NCBI GenBank assembly: GCA_946415645.1
Contig: CAMKTJ010000018.1
Coordinates: 1-50,646, forward strand
Direction of reading: 5' to 3'
DNA: 50,646 nucleotides
DNA from: an uncultured Prevotellaceae bacterium
Lineage (GTDB): Bacteria > Bacteroidota > Bacteroidia > Bacteroidales > Bacteroidaceae
Shown here: positions 50,287-50,646 of the stretch, in pieces
How the letters are laid out: each line of letters starts with the position of its first letter
How positions within the stretch are numbered: position 1 is the stretch's first letter
Program-made: the position numbers and the translations under genes
The notes under the pieces: generated by a model
What the model saw: only the letters and a program-made list of their open reading frames with translations
Databases searched by the model: none
Told to the model about the DNA's origin: nothing

Positions 50287-50349
50287 GGTTAGGGGTTAGA
50301 GGTTAGGGGTTAGGGGTTAGAGGTTAGGGGTTAGAGGTTAGGGGTTAGA
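50287..50349. repeat. nine-unit heptamer array (GGTTAGn)
   Basis: Nine unbroken units alternating GGTTAGG and GGTTAGA (63 nt), starting 18 bp upstream of the esterase start codon. This is the longest array in the window. Confidence 0.92.
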
Positions 50350-50358
50350 GTAATATAG

Positions 50359-50386
50359 GAGCAAGGGGCAAGGAGCAAGGGGCAAG
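50359..50386. repeat. four-unit heptamer array (GAGCAAG/GGGCAAG)
   Basis: 28 nt, identical to 35376-35403. Confidence 0.92.
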
Positions 50387-50392
50387 TTAAAT

Positions 50393-50420
50393 GGTTATAG
50401 GTTATGGGTTATGGGTTATT
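50393..50420. repeat. four-unit heptamer array (GGTTATn)
   Basis: GGTTATA, GGTTATG, GGTTATG, GGTTATT; same family as 4971-4998. Confidence 0.92.
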
Positions 50421-50450
50421 GAACTTTTTAACCTTTAAACTTATTGAACT

Positions 50451-50521
50451 GACTCTCAACTCTAAACTCTACACTCTCAACTTTAAAAAAGCTGACTCTA
50501 AACTCTAAACTCTCAACTCTA
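50451..50521. repeat. two four-unit heptamer arrays (ACTCTnn)
   Basis: GACTCTC, AACTCTA, AACTCTA, CACTCTC (50451-50478) and GACTCTA, AACTCTA, AACTCTC, AACTCTA (50494-50521), separated by 15 bp. Confidence 0.9.
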
Positions 50522-50530
50522 CACTAATTA

Positions 50531-50558
50531 ATGTTCAATGTTCAATGCTCAATGCTCA
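50531..50558. repeat. four-unit heptamer array (ATGTTCA/ATGCTCA)
   Basis: ATGTTCA, ATGTTCA, ATGCTCA, ATGCTCA; reverse-complement family of the array at 27130-27157. After it, 50559-50646 is AT-rich with no recognised gene. Confidence 0.92.
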
Positions 50559-50646
50559 ATTCATCTCCGCAAAAATACGTATTTTTTTTAATTGTCATAC
50601 ACAAGAGATGGTTTCTTTTTAGTTTTTATCCTATTTTTAAGGAAAA

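Noticed and set aside
50287..50558. CRISPR array
   Set aside because: Units are 7 nt and contiguous with no unique spacers, and no cas gene is present.

Overview
The window looks like the chromosome of a Prevotellaceae-type member of the Bacteroidales. The evidence is the type III glutamine synthetase, DUF4374 and DUF6029 families, Omp28 proteins, C-terminal domains of the form DLSGR...GLYIVNGKKV, AT-rich leaders instead of Shine-Dalgarno sites, and many promoters of the Bacteroidetes form TTTG-N19-21-TAnnTTTG. No rRNA, tRNA, CRISPR array, phage or intact insertion sequence was recognised.

Layout. 1-700: non-coding DNA with 11-bp tandem repeats and a leftward promoter. 761-4357: a TonB receptor and surface lipoprotein resembling the xenosiderophore pair XusA/XusB. 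4344-9200 (minus): hemolysin-III-like protein, nucleoside-recognition membrane protein, zeta-toxin-like kinase with a small partner, trmD, pyrD and pyrK. 9365-14657: an XRE regulator with an AT-rich operator-like upstream region, then holA, amn, a solo HsdR-N-like protein, a zinc-ribbon coiled-coil protein and Nif3. 14877-20178 (plus): aguA, aguB, glnN and a methyltransferase. 20322-24606 (minus): radical-SAM sulfatase maturase, Ser-type sulfatase lipoprotein, an unlisted 38-residue membrane protein and a membrane-anchored AraC regulator.

24771-40406 (plus) is the centrepiece: a 16-gene aryl-polyene/flexirubin-like operon behind one clear promoter. It has three ketosynthases with intact Cys-His-His triads, three acyl carrier proteins, two hotdog dehydratase-like proteins, a methyltransferase, an AMP-dependent ligase, an LpxL-like acyltransferase, a glycosyltransferase-PlsC fusion, LolA, an MMPL exporter, a small DMT transporter and an exported esterase. 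Ketoreductase and aromatic ammonia-lyase genes are not in the window. 41034-48087 holds secreted thioredoxin-fold, Omp28 and DUF6029 outer-membrane proteins; 48217-50269 holds an EamA transporter and a CE1-type esterase.

The least explained signal is a system of short repeats. At least a dozen mini-arrays are built of exactly four heptamers (28 nt), from about seven unit families in both orientations; two further arrays are four octamers. They lie at gene junctions, supply stop and start codons, encode C-terminal tails, and form two in-frame segments inside one ketosynthase. A second family of 28-32-bp GC-rich palindromic elements includes exact duplicates, two of which flank the gene at 41034 in inverted orientation.
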